Below are positions 18,927 to 28,302 of a DNA stretch of 64,000 bases, in pieces. Every line of letters begins with the position of its first letter. The first letter of the stretch is position 1. The notes beneath the pieces are model-generated. The model made no database searches and was not told the origin of the DNA. It saw only the letters and a list, made by a program, of their open reading frames with translations. Both the position numbers and the translations under genes were made by a program. Origin of the DNA: Proteus appendicitidis (GTDB taxonomy: Bacteria; Pseudomonadota; Gammaproteobacteria; Enterobacterales; Enterobacteriaceae); NCBI RefSeq assembly GCF_030271835.1, contig NZ_CP127389.1, positions 496,001-560,000 of the forward strand, in the 5' to 3' direction.

Positions 18927-20116
18927 GTTTACATGATAACAGTTTTGAAGCGTGCATTAAGTGTACTGTTTGTACAACTTATTGCCCTGTTGCAAAAGTG
19001 AATCCACTTTATCCGGGTCCTAAACAAGCGGGTCCTGATGGTGAGCGTTTACGTCTAAAAGATCCAATGCTTTATGATGAAGCATTGAAATATTGCACCA
19101 ATTGTAAGCGTTGTGAAGTTGCTTGTCCGTCAGATGTGAAGATTGGTGACATCATTTCGCGCGCGAAACTGAACTACAATACAAAAACACCAAAACTTCG
19201 TGATGCTATTTTAAGTCATACGGATCTAATGGGGTCATTATCAACGCCAATGGCGCCGATAGTAAATACCATTACAGGATTAAAACCTGTACGCAAGATC
19301 TTGGATAAAGCACTTAAAATCGACCATCGTCGCGAATTACCAAAATACTCTTTTGGTACATTTAGAACATGGATGAAAAAACAAGTTGAAGAGCAGGCGC
19401 GTTTTAAAGATCAAGTTGCCTTCTTCCATGGTTGTTACGCTAACTATAACCACCCACAATTAGGTAAAGATTTAGTTAAAGTATTCAACAAAATGGAGAT
19501 TGGTGTTCAGTTATTAAAACGTGAAAAATGCTGTGGTGTTGCATTAATTGCGAATGGTTTTGTTAAACAAGCTAAAAAACAAGCCGCGGTAAACCTTGAA
19601 TCTCTGACAGAAAAAATTGTTGAAAACAATATTCCTGTCGTTGCAACATCATCAACCTGTACTTTCACTATTCGTGATGAGTATGAACATATCCTTGATG
19701 TTGATACATCCAAAGTACGTGAAAATATTGAATTAGCGACACGTTATATTTATCGTTTATTAGAAGAAGGTCGTGAATTACCACTGAAACACACTCCGTT
19801 AAAAGTGGCATATCACACACCTTGTCATATGGAAAAAATGGGATGGACTGCGTATTCCATTGATTTAATTAAGCGTATCCCAGGTGTTGAGGTTATTGTT
19901 TTAGATTCTCAATGCTGTGGTATTGCCGGAACTTACGGTTTTAAATCTGAAAACTACGATGTTGCTCAAGGCATTGGTGCGGGTTTATTCCGCCAAATTG
20001 AAGAGAGCGGCTGTGATTTGGTAATTACAGACTGTGAAACCTGTAAATGGCAAATTGAGATGTCAACGACGAAAAAATGTGAACACCCCATTAGTTTATT
20101 GGCAAGAGCATTATAA
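18923..20116 (+). CDS. glpC: Anaerobic glycerol-3-phosphate dehydrogenase subunit C
   Basis: A 397-residue iron-sulfur subunit that tethers GlpAB to the inner membrane and delivers electrons to menaquinone. Two [4Fe-4S] motifs, CIKCTVCTTYCP near residue 11 and CTNCKRCEVACP near 58, are followed by two cysteine-rich CCG-type domains (EKCCGVA near 199 and SQCCGIAGTYG near 328). Fumarate reductase can act as terminal acceptor for this chain. Confidence 0.96.
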   Translation: MSLHDNSFEACIKCTVCTTYCPVAKVNPLYPGPKQAGPDGERLRLKDPMLYDEALKYCTNCKRCEVACPSDVKIGDIISRAKLNYNTKTPKLRDAILSHTDLMGSLSTPMAPIVNTITGLKPVRKILDKALKIDHRRELPKYSFGTFRTWMKKQVEEQARFKDQVAFFHGCYANYNHPQLGKDLVKVFNKMEIGVQLLKREKCCGVALIANGFVKQAKKQAAVNLESLTEKIVENNIPVVATSSTCTFTIRDEYEHILDVDTSKVRENIELATRYIYRLLEEGRELPLKHTPLKVAYHTPCHMEKMGWTAYSIDLIKRIPGVEVIVLDSQCCGIAGTYGFKSENYDVAQGIGAGLFRQIEESGCDLVITDCETCKWQIEMSTTKKCEHPISLLARAL

Positions 20117-20171
20117 GTATTGCCTATTAGATAATAAAAAAGTAATTGATTACTAAGATAACAAGCAGCTA

Positions 20172-20205
20172 GGGAATAAAAGAGGATCTTTTATTCCCTT
20201 TTTTT
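20172..20205 (+). terminator. Terminator of glpABC
   Basis: GGGAATAAAAGA (20172-20183) pairs perfectly with TCTTTTATTCCC (20187-20198), followed by a run of T. It is a classic intrinsic terminator 55 bases after glpC. Confidence 0.9.
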
Positions 20206-20296
20206 ATTTTTAGTAAAACAGATGTGAAATATAAAAGAATAAGGAAATTAAATAACCTGATACAGGGAAATTCAGGTCATTTAAATATGCTTATTT

Positions 20297-21442
20297 TTAA
20301 TGTGAAATATAGGTGTTTTGATAAAGCCAAATATTCTGGACTTTTTTTAGCGTTATATTTTGTCCGTCAGTCAGCGAGAGCGCTTGATTTCCCGCTTCAT
20401 TAATAATTGGAATATCTAGTGCATTCGCTAATACGGTTGTATTAGACAGAGGATTACCGTGACTTAATAAAATTCCTTTGATCTTATTGGTATCAAGGGT
20501 CATTAATGTGGAGGGATGAAGCTGTTTTGTTACCAGAATTGCGTTTGTATAAGGAGGATGCGTGATTGGCGGAGGCGCAGAAGTTAAATAGCGCAGTAAT
20601 CGAGATAAAATATCATCTAAATCACTTTCACGAGCGCGCATATTATCATCATCCATTTGCGCATAAGTATCTATTAAATCAATAAATGTCTGCTGTAAGG
20701 CAAATTCCGCATTACAGTGATGTTTGCTTATCATGCTACATACAGTCAGTTGTAATTCGGTATTTTCTAATAAGAAACGGTGACTAGAAAAAATATGGGC
20801 ATATTGTTCTCCAATCTTGCGGTACGCTTCTTCGGTTAACCAGTCTATATCCTTTTTGGATCGCTCAATGGCTTTTACGAGACGTTTTTGCTCTTCAAGT
20901 AATAAGTGAGAGGATATTTTTTTACGCGAGATCACAAAACGATGATAAGGGTATAGCCAAACAGGTGCGGTGATAATTCTGACAGGTTCGTAATTTGTGT
21001 TTTTAGGATGAAGATTTAAATTAGGCAGATTTTCGCCTAATTGCAGTTTTTTAATTGTAATGGTTTTATGCGCTGCTTTTTCAGCTTCTTCAAGTGAAGC
21101 ACCTAACGCAATACTATTGGCGGCAGCCAAGGTGCCTTCAACAATCGGCGCTGAACTTAACGCGACGTTAGTGGCAACGTCATGCTCAAGATTAGCGATA
21201 GCGAGTGCCGCATTTTGTGCTGAATGATAAGTATCGAGTAAAACGAGTACACCTTGTTTGCTGTAACACTTTTTAATTGCTGTGAGTATAGTTTCTGGTG
21301 ACACTTCATTAGCAAGATCAGAAGGTGTTTGATAATTGGTTGCAATGACAATTTTTACTTGGCGATCTACAGTCTGATTAACAAGCTCTTTAATACCATT
21401 GGCGAGCGTAAGACTTTTTGAAACTAATACGATACTGACCAT
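20297..21442 (-). CDS. Degenerate DhaM-like protein lacking phosphotransfer histidines
   Basis: A 381-residue homologue of DhaM, the multiphosphoryl donor of PTS-type dihydroxyacetone kinase. An EIIA-Dha-like domain (about 1-130) is followed directly by an EI-N-like domain (about 155-381); the HPr domain of E. coli DhaM (472 residues) is missing. The EIIA histidine (VSHS in the family) is Lys9 here, and the EI histidine in the G-x-P-x-SH motif is Asn334. The frame is intact and lies after gldA. Phosphotransfer by the known mechanism looks impossible; a regulatory or binding role is speculation. dhaK and dhaL are not adjacent. Confidence 0.75.
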   Translation of the reverse strand: MVSIVLVSKSLTLANGIKELVNQTVDRQVKIVIATNYQTPSDLANEVSPETILTAIKKCYSKQGVLVLLDTYHSAQNAALAIANLEHDVATNVALSSAPIVEGTLAAANSIALGASLEEAEKAAHKTITIKKLQLGENLPNLNLHPKNTNYEPVRIITAPVWLYPYHRFVISRKKISSHLLLEEQKRLVKAIERSKKDIDWLTEEAYRKIGEQYAHIFSSHRFLLENTELQLTVCSMISKHHCNAEFALQQTFIDLIDTYAQMDDDNMRARESDLDDILSRLLRYLTSAPPPITHPPYTNAILVTKQLHPSTLMTLDTNKIKGILLSHGNPLSNTTVLANALDIPIINEAGNQALSLTDGQNITLKKVQNIWLYQNTYISH

Positions 21443-21464
21443 AAATCACCTTTTTTGTAAATGC

Positions 21465-21491
21465 AAACAGGGAGATAAACACTCCCTGTTT
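21465..21491. other. Hairpin between gldA and the DhaM-like gene
   Basis: AAACAGGGAG (21465-21474) pairs perfectly with CTCCCTGTTT (21482-21491). Neither side has a strong T run, so it looks like an intercistronic mRNA hairpin rather than a full terminator. It fills most of the 58-bp gap. Confidence 0.6.
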
Positions 21492-21500
21492 ACTCAGGCT

Positions 21501-22604
21501 TTAATAAAGCCATTCCCGTCCTAATTGATCGGCAGTTAAAATAGCGGCATAAACCTTATCGGAATCAACATCAAATGGCATGTTGTAAATTGTCTCGCCC
21601 TCAGCACAACTTAACTCAGCAACTGCCATGATTTTTTCATTTAATTCATCGCCTGTTGCATTGATCCCCAGCTCTTCTAAAGTGACTGGCAGCCCGACTA
21701 AAATACAGAAATCAAGGAACTCTTCTAACTCTTCTAATGGACTGTTTTCTAACACTAATTGGACTAATGTACCAAAGGCGACTTTTTCACCATGGTACAT
21801 ATTGTGACACTCTTCTAATGCCGTAAATCCATTATGAATGGCATGAGCTGCCGCAAGCCCCGCGCTTTCAAAACCGATACCACTTAAGAAGGTATTAGCT
21901 TCGATAATATTTTCTACCGCAGTGGTACAAACACCTCGGCTTACTGCGAGTTTTGCTTTATAGCCATCTTCTAAAAGGGTGTTATAGCAAAGTTCAGCCA
22001 GAGCTAGGGCTGCTAGTGTTGATTTACCCCCTGCCATGGTCTGTTTTTGAGCATGACTACAGGCTCTTGCTTCGAAGTAAGTTGCTAAAGCATCCCCCAT
22101 TCCTGCCACTAATAAACGAGCTGGTGCAGACGCGATGATATTTGTGTCCATCACGACAACATCAGGGTTTGTTGGGTAGAAAAGGTAGCTATCAAATGCG
22201 CCTAATTCTGTATAAATCACAGAAAGTGCGCTTGTTGGCGCATCAGTAGAAGCAATTGTTGGGGAGATGACGACAGGAAGCTGGCATTTATAAGCAACTG
22301 CTTTGGCAGTATCAAGTGTTTTACCACCACCAACGCCGATGATCACAAGGGAGGCTTGTGCTTTTGCAAGTTCAGATAACCGATTGATTTCGTTGTGTGT
22401 GCATTCACCATTAAACAGTTCAAAGTGCCCATTCACTTCATATTGAGACATACTGTCTTTGACAGTACTGCCGACGAGATCCATAACAAATTTATCAGCA
22501 ATAATCAGCGCTCTATCGCCAAAAGGTTTTGCGTATTTACCAATATGGTATAACGCATCTGGCCCTTGAATATATTTAGCGGGGGATTGAATAACTTTTA
22601 ACAT
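21501..22604 (-). CDS. gldA: Glycerol dehydrogenase GldA
   Basis: A 367-residue iron-type alcohol dehydrogenase-family enzyme interconverting glycerol and dihydroxyacetone with NAD. The nucleotide loop GVGGGKTLDTAKAVA is near residue 93, and the metal ligands appear as the Asp in MGDALATYFEA (near 170), the His in AAAHAIHNG (near 254) and the His in MYHGEKVAFG (near 271). It matches GldA in length and start. Product DHA would need DhaKL or F6P aldolase, neither of which is beside it. Confidence 0.94.
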   Translation of the reverse strand: MLKVIQSPAKYIQGPDALYHIGKYAKPFGDRALIIADKFVMDLVGSTVKDSMSQYEVNGHFELFNGECTHNEINRLSELAKAQASLVIIGVGGGKTLDTAKAVAYKCQLPVVISPTIASTDAPTSALSVIYTELGAFDSYLFYPTNPDVVVMDTNIIASAPARLLVAGMGDALATYFEARACSHAQKQTMAGGKSTLAALALAELCYNTLLEDGYKAKLAVSRGVCTTAVENIIEANTFLSGIGFESAGLAAAHAIHNGFTALEECHNMYHGEKVAFGTLVQLVLENSPLEELEEFLDFCILVGLPVTLEELGINATGDELNEKIMAVAELSCAEGETIYNMPFDVDSDKVYAAILTADQLGREWLY

Positions 22605-22968
22605 AATAGACTCCTACTATTCGCAAAAGAGAGTAAAAAATCCTTATGGTGGGGCTTGTCATCCCAATTGACAGAGAATTCTATGGAGATGAACTTAAAT
22701 ACATTAACAGTTTAATAGATGAATAAAATATTTCATTGTAAATAATTAATCATTTTTATATTAGCATGCAAAAAATATCACAATAATGATATTTAAGTAA
22801 TATTCTGTACGTTGTTTGACTAATCATGCTAATTAATTACTATAAGAAATATTTACATAAAATAATAAATTATTTCATTTAGAATAAAGCTTCATAAAAT
22901 TGACTTATGAAGCTTTATTATTTGAATTATGACATTTATACCATTATTTTTTTGCGAGGTGAGACAGA
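22605..22968. other. AT-rich gap upstream of gldA
   Basis: A 364-bp region with no coding frame. It must contain the gldA promoter on the reverse strand, but I see no convincing -35/-10 pair. The inverted repeat at 22883-22920 is listed separately. Confidence 0.5.
22883..22920 (-). terminator. Inverted repeat, possible yhhQ terminator
   Basis: AATAAAGCTTCATAA pairs with TTATGAAGCTTTATT across a 7-base loop, forming a long AT-rich stem about 50 bases after the yhhQ stop. The T tail is weak, so termination is uncertain. Confidence 0.5.
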
Positions 22969-23643
22969 TTATGAGCGAATTTCAGCATAATCTTGTTTTT
23001 CATTTTCTTGTGCGAAAAAGTGACGCAAAATAAAATTCAGCAAAACACCATATGCAGGCAAGAAGAACAGCATACAAATGGTCAATTTAAACACGTAGTC
23101 AACCAATGCAATTTCAACCCAATTCTCCGCCATAAATGCGTCAGTACTACGATAAAATGCAATAAAGAAGAAGGCGAGAGTATCGAGTAAATTCCCAAAG
23201 AACATCGCTGCACTTGGTGCTACCCACCATTTTTGTTGTTGTCTTAAACGGTTAAAGACAGACACATCCATGATTTGACCTAACACATAAGCCATAAAGC
23301 TTGCTGTCGCAATTCTTGCCACCATGATATTAAAATCAGCTAATGAGGCAAAACCTTGCCAACTTCCTTGGAAAAAGAGCGTTGAGATCAGGTAAGAAAT
23401 CGCTAATGCAGGGATCATGACGGCAGTAATAATGCGTCGAGCCAAAGGCGCACCATAAATACGAACCGTTAAGTCTGTTGCCAGAAAAATAAACGGAAAA
23501 GTAAAGGCACCCCAAGTGGTATGGAAACCAAAAATGGAAATAGGCAATTGCACAAGATAGTTACTAGAAGTAATTATCAGGATATGGAACAAAGAAAGCC
23601 ATAACAGCGCCACCGCTTTTTGGCGGGGAGTAAACGTATACAT
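22969..23643 (-). CDS. yhhQ: YhhQ queuosine-precursor transporter
   Basis: A 224-residue inner-membrane protein of the QueT/YhhQ (COG1738) family importing preQ0/preQ1. Conserved segments are present: SNYLVQLP near residue 26, HTTWGAFTFPFIFLATDLTVR near 40, and GNLLDTLAFFFIAF. I chose ATG 23643 because it matches the E. coli start and the frame upstream of it is the riboswitch, not protein. Four to six helices are predicted. A preQ1-I-type riboswitch overlies its ribosome site. Confidence 0.93.
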   Translation of the reverse strand: MYTFTPRQKAVALLWLSLFHILIITSSNYLVQLPISIFGFHTTWGAFTFPFIFLATDLTVRIYGAPLARRIITAVMIPALAISYLISTLFFQGSWQGFASLADFNIMVARIATASFMAYVLGQIMDVSVFNRLRQQQKWWVAPSAAMFFGNLLDTLAFFFIAFYRSTDAFMAENWVEIALVDYVFKLTICMLFFLPAYGVLLNFILRHFFAQENEKQDYAEIRS

Positions 23644-23651
23644 AAATTGTA

Positions 23652-23682
23652 CCTTTTTAGTGATTGGGGTGAGGGAACCCAA
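23652..23682 (-). promoter_or_regulatory. PreQ1-I riboswitch of yhhQ
   Basis: On the reverse strand P1 is UUGGG (23682-23678) with CCCAA (23668-23664), enclosing UUCCCUCAC. The tail is A-rich (CACUAAAAAGG). CCU in the loop can pair with AGG of the tail to form the pseudoknot, which also hides the AAGG ribosome site of yhhQ. The cytosine before CCCAA (23669) is where class I switches read preQ1. Layout closely follows the compact Thermoanaerobacter preQ1-I switch, and the gene is a known target. Confidence 0.8.
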
Positions 23683-23848
23683 TAAAACAGTGATTTCTCT
23701 CTTAAATGAGAGGATGCGCATAATACGCCTGTTGCGCAACAAAAGCAAAGGTTAGCAGGTATACCTTTGTGCTTAATGTGCCGTGATGTGAACACAAAAG
23801 CGAGATATAATGACGCAATCTGTCAGTGTAAGAAGAATGGTTAATAGA

Positions 23849-24103
23849 ATGAATGCTCAATTTGATGATGCAACTAAAACATTAGATACGCTAGGCCTAC
23901 GTTGCCCAGAGCCTGTGATGTTAGTGCGTAAAACCATAAGAAATATGGCATTAGGTGAGACGCTTTTAGTGATTGCGGATGATCCCGCCACAGTACGTGA
24001 TATCCCCGGCTTTTGCCGTTTTATGGAACATGATTTATTAAATCAAGAGACTGAGTCTGCACCTTATCGTTACCTGATCCGTAAAAAAGAGAGCAATCTG
24101 TAA
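23849..24103 (+). CDS. tusA: Sulfur carrier protein TusA
   Basis: An 84-residue sulfurtransferase accepting persulfide from IscS and feeding the TusBCD-TusE relay for 2-thiouridine in tRNA. The active-site Cys is in [10 protein letters not shown] near residue 20, and [14 protein letters not shown] follows. I chose ATG 23849 because it aligns with E. coli TusA (81 residues); the frame extends to 23810 without a homologous sequence. The ribosome site is weak. Confidence 0.93.
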   Translation: MNAQFDDATKTLDTLGLRCPEPVMLVRKTIRNMALGETLLVIADDPATVRDIPGFCRFMEHDLLNQETESAPYRYLIRKKESNL

Positions 24104-24124
24104 TTGATTATCGTGCTAAAAAAT

Positions 24125-24158
24125 AACCCAAACCTCAATCATTGAAGTTTGGGTTTTT
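24125..24158. terminator. Bidirectional terminator between tusA and zntA
   Basis: AACCCAAACCTCAAT pairs with ATTGAAGTTTGGGTT with one mismatch and is followed by a T run. It lies between convergent tusA and zntA and has A residues on the other flank, so it can serve both. Confidence 0.85.
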
Positions 24159-24167
24159 TAATTTACT

Positions 24168-26567
24168 TTATTCTTTGCTAGATGATTTCAGCTTTACTCG
24201 TAACAGTCTTACGGCATTGGCTGTGACAAGGGCGGTCGCCCCTGAATCTGCAAGTACTGCAACCCAAAGCCCTGTTATTCCTAATAAGCTAGTTACTAAG
24301 AACACGGCTTTTAAGCCTAGTGCGATAGTGATGTTTTCACGAATGATTTTGCGTGTTGCACGAGATAACTGAATAATTTCAGGTAAACCTGTTAAACGGT
24401 TATGTGTTAATGCTGCATCTGCGGTTTCAAGTGCAACATCAGTGCCACTTCCCATTGCAACACCAATGGTGGCAGCCTTCATTGCTGGCGCATCATTGAT
24501 ACCATCACCGACCATCATGGTGTTATGCGTTTTACTGATTTCCATTACTGAAGTGACTTTATCTTCAGGCAGTAATCCTGCACGGAAATCCATGCCAAGT
24601 TTTTTCGCAATTGCCGCAGCGGCTCTTGGATTATCTCCTGTTAGCATCACGGCATTGATGTTCATCTCTTTCAATAATTTCATTGATTCGATGGCATCAT
24701 TGCGTAAGGTATCTTGCATCGCAATAACACCGATAAGTTGACGCTCTTTTAAAACAACAACAACGGTTTTTCCTTCATCTTCAAGGCGAGCAACCTCTTG
24801 TTGCCATTGAGACGATAATGTTGTTGTTTCTGATAATTGAGACGGCGCACTGACAAGAATGTGCTGGCTATTTAAATAACCTTCAATTCCTTTACCCGCT
24901 AAGGCTTTACGATCTTCCGCTTCAACAACAAGTACACCTTGTTCTTGTGCTTTATTGATAATGGCTTTTGCTAATGGATGATGTGATCCGACTTCTACGG
25001 ACGAAGCCAAAGTTAGGATTTCTTTTTCATTAAACCCCGTTTCAGCAACAACATCCGTCACTTGAGGTTTCCCTTCAGTCAATGTACCGGTTTTATCGAG
25101 GGCGATGGTATTAACGGTGCCTAATTGCTCTAACGCTGCACCCCCTTTAATTAATGCACCACGTTTTGTCGCAGCCGCTAATGCTGAGGTAATAGCGGCA
25201 GGCGTTGAGATAACCAATGCACAAGGACAACCAATCAATAACAGCGTTAAGCCGCGATAGAACCATGTTTCCCAAGGCTGAGCAAAGAACAGTGGCGGTA
25301 TAATAATCACTAATGCGGAGAACAGCATAATGGCAGGGGTATAGTAGCGACTAAAGCGGTCAACAAAACGCTCAATTGGCGCTCTACGCTCTTCAGCTTC
25401 TTCAATCAGTTGCAAAATACGGTCGATAGCATTTTGCCCTTGCTCAGATACCACTTTCATCTGTACAGATCTATCCACAGATAAACAACCGGCTGCTACT
25501 TTTTCGCCTTGTAGACGCTCTACGGGCACTGATTCACCCGTTAATGCACTTTCATCAAAGCTTGCAAATGCACTAACTAATTCCGCATCTGTCGGTAAAC
25601 GTGAACCTGGTGCAATTTCAATAATGTCGCCTGGACGTAATTGCGCCGCAGGGATCGTTTGTTTTTTACCATCTTTAACTAATGTTGCTTCTTCTGGCAC
25701 TAATGCCATTAATGCGCTTACACCTCGACGAGCACGTCCTGCGGCGTAAGACTCCAGCATTTCACCAATCATAAACAGCAAAATAACCATTGCTGCTTCT
25801 TCGGTAGCATTAATAAATAGAGCGCCAATTGCGGCAACACTCATCAATGTTTCTATGGCGAAAGGCGTACCACTGCGAATAAGTTGTAAGGACTTCTTCA
25901 CAATGGGGAATAAACCAATCAAGGTTGTCGCAATAAAGGCTGCTCGACCTGCTTGAGGATCAATAAATTCAGCACCCCAGCTAATCGCCATTAAAATCGC
26001 AAGCACAATAACAAATGCGCCTTCTTTTAATAGGCTTTGCTTAACGGGCTTTTTAGATTCAGGTGATGAGAGGTCGAACAGTTCAAAACCCGCACTTTTT
26101 ACTGCGCTAATCACATTGGTGCGCAAATCACTATCAGCGTCAACAACCAGTTTTTCGGTAGCAAAAAGAATTTTGGCTTGTTTAACGCCAGCGACTTTTA
26201 GTACAGCGGTTTCAATTTTTTGTGCGCAACTTGGGCAATCCATACCTTGCACTTTCCAGCTAAAGCGCTGTTGTGCAAGCTTTTCTGGCTCTATATTAGA
26301 AACTGGGGCGTTGATATCACAGCTTCCATGAGCATGATTGTGCCCATCATGGCTATGATCGTGAGCATCATGATTATGTTGGTGGGAGTGCTCGTGGTGA
26401 TGCTCATCCTCGCATTCAGGATCACTTTTATCTATTTTGGTGTGCGAATGTCCACTTTCAGTATGTGAGTGCGTACTATTCTCTGAGTGACCTGAACAGC
26501 ATTGAGAGCTTGAGCAGCAAGCATCGGTATGTTTATGATTATCGTGTTGATGAGCATGTTTAGTCAT
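24168..26567 (-). CDS. zntA: Zn/Cd/Pb-exporting P1B-type ATPase ZntA
   Basis: A 799-residue heavy-metal efflux pump. The first ~85 residues are extremely rich in His and Cys, more so than in E. coli ZntA (732). A ferredoxin-like metal-binding domain with GMDCPSC is at about residue 110. The P-type core shows the transmembrane CPCAL metal site, phosphorylation motif [16 protein letters not shown] and [10 protein letters not shown] MerR-type promoter lies just upstream. Start at ATG 26567 keeps the His-rich extension, which has normal coding character. Confidence 0.95.
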   Translation of the reverse strand: MTKHAHQHDNHKHTDACCSSSQCCSGHSENSTHSHTESGHSHTKIDKSDPECEDEHHHEHSHQHNHDAHDHSHDGHNHAHGSCDINAPVSNIEPEKLAQQRFSWKVQGMDCPSCAQKIETAVLKVAGVKQAKILFATEKLVVDADSDLRTNVISAVKSAGFELFDLSSPESKKPVKQSLLKEGAFVIVLAILMAISWGAEFIDPQAGRAAFIATTLIGLFPIVKKSLQLIRSGTPFAIETLMSVAAIGALFINATEEAAMVILLFMIGEMLESYAAGRARRGVSALMALVPEEATLVKDGKKQTIPAAQLRPGDIIEIAPGSRLPTDAELVSAFASFDESALTGESVPVERLQGEKVAAGCLSVDRSVQMKVVSEQGQNAIDRILQLIEEAEERRAPIERFVDRFSRYYTPAIMLFSALVIIIPPLFFAQPWETWFYRGLTLLLIGCPCALVISTPAAITSALAAATKRGALIKGGAALEQLGTVNTIALDKTGTLTEGKPQVTDVVAETGFNEKEILTLASSVEVGSHHPLAKAIINKAQEQGVLVVEAEDRKALAGKGIEGYLNSQHILVSAPSQLSETTTLSSQWQQEVARLEDEGKTVVVVLKERQLIGVIAMQDTLRNDAIESMKLLKEMNINAVMLTGDNPRAAAAIAKKLGMDFRAGLLPEDKVTSVMEISKTHNTMMVGDGINDAPAMKAATIGVAMGSGTDVALETADAALTHNRLTGLPEIIQLSRATRKIIRENITIALGLKAVFLVTSLLGITGLWVAVLADSGATALVTANAVRLLRVKLKSSSKE

Positions 26568-26621
26568 AACTGGCTCTCCTTGTTCAACAAAGTAAAGTTT
26601 AAATTCATTTATCTGATAAGT

Positions 26622-26653
26622 ACTTTACAGCTTGGAGTAGAGTCCAGAGTCAA
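26622..26653 (-). promoter_or_regulatory. ZntR-type promoter/operator of zntA
   Basis: On the reverse strand TTGACT (26653-26648) and TAAAGT (26627-26622) form -35 and -10 boxes with a 20-bp spacer, the overlong spacing typical of MerR-family promoters. The spacer begins CTGGACTCTACTCC, an imperfect palindrome close to the E. coli ZntR operator. zntR itself is not in this window. Confidence 0.75.
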
Positions 26654-26747
26654 GATACCAAAGGCATATTCATTGGCAAAAAATGCGAATTAGGTCAAAA
26701 AATTAACCCCTTATTCTATGTTTGTAAAAACAAGGGGTTAATGGAGT

Positions 26748-27374
26748 CTAAAGGAATAAAGCTCTGACGATGAAGAAATGCCCAATAAAATAACAGGCAC
26801 TGACAAGCCCTTTAGAAGCTGAAAATGAGAAGCGGAAGCGGTTGATTAGCCATATAGAGTAAGCGATTACTAACAATAATGAGCCTATCATTACTGATAA
26901 GTTATAATCATTGCTTAAGTAGAAGAATTTTTCGCCAGCAATCCAAAACATAGCGAATGCGGCTAATAAAGTTAGAGAGGCTGGAATGGCTAATTTATCA
27001 AGCTTAGTCCAAACAATGGCTAAAATGATAATAAAAGCAAGAATAACGAACCCAAGTAAAGGAAGATAGAAAGAGAGTTGGAGTGGTAGTAAAAAACTCA
27101 CCATATAAAGTATGTAGCTTAGAAAAACCAAGGCAAAAGAAGGTAGTAAATACTTACCATCAAACATTCTTAAAATATCAGAAAGTAGTGTCGCTAATAA
27201 TGCACCTACAATAAGGTAGCTATTAATACTGTGTTCAGGAACTTGCCATGCCCAAAGTAATAAAAGAAGTAGCGTGATAGGACGGAATAACCATCGTTGC
27301 CAATTAGGACCTCGATATGCGGCATCGATATAGAGCCATCCGGAGAATAATACGGCGAGAAAAGGCCAACTCAT
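26748..27374 (-). CDS. yhhN: YhhN family (TMEM86-like) membrane protein
   Basis: A 208-residue protein with about eight hydrophobic segments. Motifs LFRPITL, LLSDILRMFD and a C-terminal Y-F-I-G-H segment match the YhhN family, whose animal member TMEM86B is a lysoplasmalogenase; activity in enterobacteria is unproven. It lies next to zntA as in E. coli, and length equals the E. coli protein. Confidence 0.88.
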   Translation of the reverse strand: MSWPFLAVLFSGWLYIDAAYRGPNWQRWLFRPITLLLLLLWAWQVPEHSINSYLIVGALLATLLSDILRMFDGKYLLPSFALVFLSYILYMVSFLLPLQLSFYLPLLGFVILAFIIILAIVWTKLDKLAIPASLTLLAAFAMFWIAGEKFFYLSNDYNLSVMIGSLLLVIAYSIWLINRFRFSFSASKGLVSACYFIGHFFIVRALFL

Positions 27375-27521
27375 AATATCTTCCTTATATTCAGAACTGT
27401 TTTATTATTCATAACAGAAAGATTAATTTAAGAATAGCGGTTAATGACGAAACTGATGGACTTATTAAAATAATATAAAGCACACTGTTTTTTAATCCAT
27501 ATAACGATAGGAATTAATGTA

Positions 27522-27908
27522 ATGAATAAAGCGGCTATTTTAGGAATTGCGGTACTGATCGTTATTATAGCGTCAGCAACTTATCGTTTCTTCGAACAAA
27601 GAAAACAGCGAATAAGTGATGATAATTCACCCGTTATACTCTATATGGTCGAAGTGATTGATAAAAAAGAAGTGGCGGCAAATGAACGACGCTCAAGAGA
27701 AAATGATGTAACTGGCCCAGAAATAACACATTATTATCAAGTTACGTTTCGTTTAACCACTGACTCTCGTAAAGATTTAGTGTTAAGGGTTGATAAATCT
27801 GCTTATCAAAATATTGAGCCTGAAATGAAAGGGCGTCTGTTTATGCAGGGGAGTCGTTTTGTAACGTTTGAAACAGATATGCCAAGTAATGAGCAAAATA
27901 ATAAATAA
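27522..27908 (+). CDS. yhhM: YhhM, DUF2500 family protein
   Basis: A 128-residue protein with one N-terminal membrane helix (about 4-22) and a soluble domain that reads THYYQVTFRLTTDSRKDL near residue 72. It matches the DUF2500 protein YhhM found at the same place in E. coli. A TAGGAA ribosome site precedes the start. Function unknown. Confidence 0.85.
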   Translation: MNKAAILGIAVLIVIIASATYRFFEQRKQRISDDNSPVILYMVEVIDKKEVAANERRSRENDVTGPEITHYYQVTFRLTTDSRKDLVLRVDKSAYQNIEPEMKGRLFMQGSRFVTFETDMPSNEQNNK

Positions 27909-27988
27909 GATAATTTATTCATAAAGTTGGCAACCTCTGGGGTTAATATTGACCCCAGATAATTGCGAGGATATAACAATATTTACGG

Positions 27989-28285
27989 CTATTGTTTGGT
28001 CTTATTTTTCTGTTTTTCTTCGTATTCTTTTCGTAATTCTTTTTGTATTTTTAATAGCTCAAAGATCCCAAAGAAGAAAATACGAAATTGTAATGCCGTT
28101 GATGGTTTTTGATCTTTAGGTTGTCCTGCTTTATACATTACGATTTGTAATCCATGCATAATTACCATAAAAATCAACGCAATATCCATAAAGTATTTTA
28201 AAGGTTTAGGAAACGGGGAAATAATATTTAAAAACAGAAAACCCCAAACACCGACCATTAAAAATCGGCCAAAAAAGATTAACAT
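27989..28285 (-). CDS. yhhL: YhhL, DUF1145 family membrane protein
   Basis: A 98-residue protein with two hydrophobic segments (about 3-24 and 31-51) and a charged C-terminal tail (about 80-98, KEYEEKQKNKTKQ). It is the DUF1145 protein that follows rsmD in E. coli and relatives, here 17 bases after it and probably cotranscribed. No function is known. Confidence 0.85.
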   Translation of the reverse strand: MLIFFGRFLMVGVWGFLFLNIISPFPKPLKYFMDIALIFMVIMHGLQIVMYKAGQPKDQKPSTALQFRIFFFGIFELLKIQKELRKEYEEKQKNKTKQ

Positions 28286-28302
28286 AGCAGCTCCATAAAA
28301 AA

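Noticed and set aside
22993..23190. Forward-strand 65-codon frame inside yhhQ
   Set aside because: It is antisense to a conserved gene, without ribosome site or recognisable protein features.
23644..23748. N-terminal extension of YhhQ
   Set aside because: The extension would translate the preQ1-I switch and has no counterpart in E. coli YhhQ.
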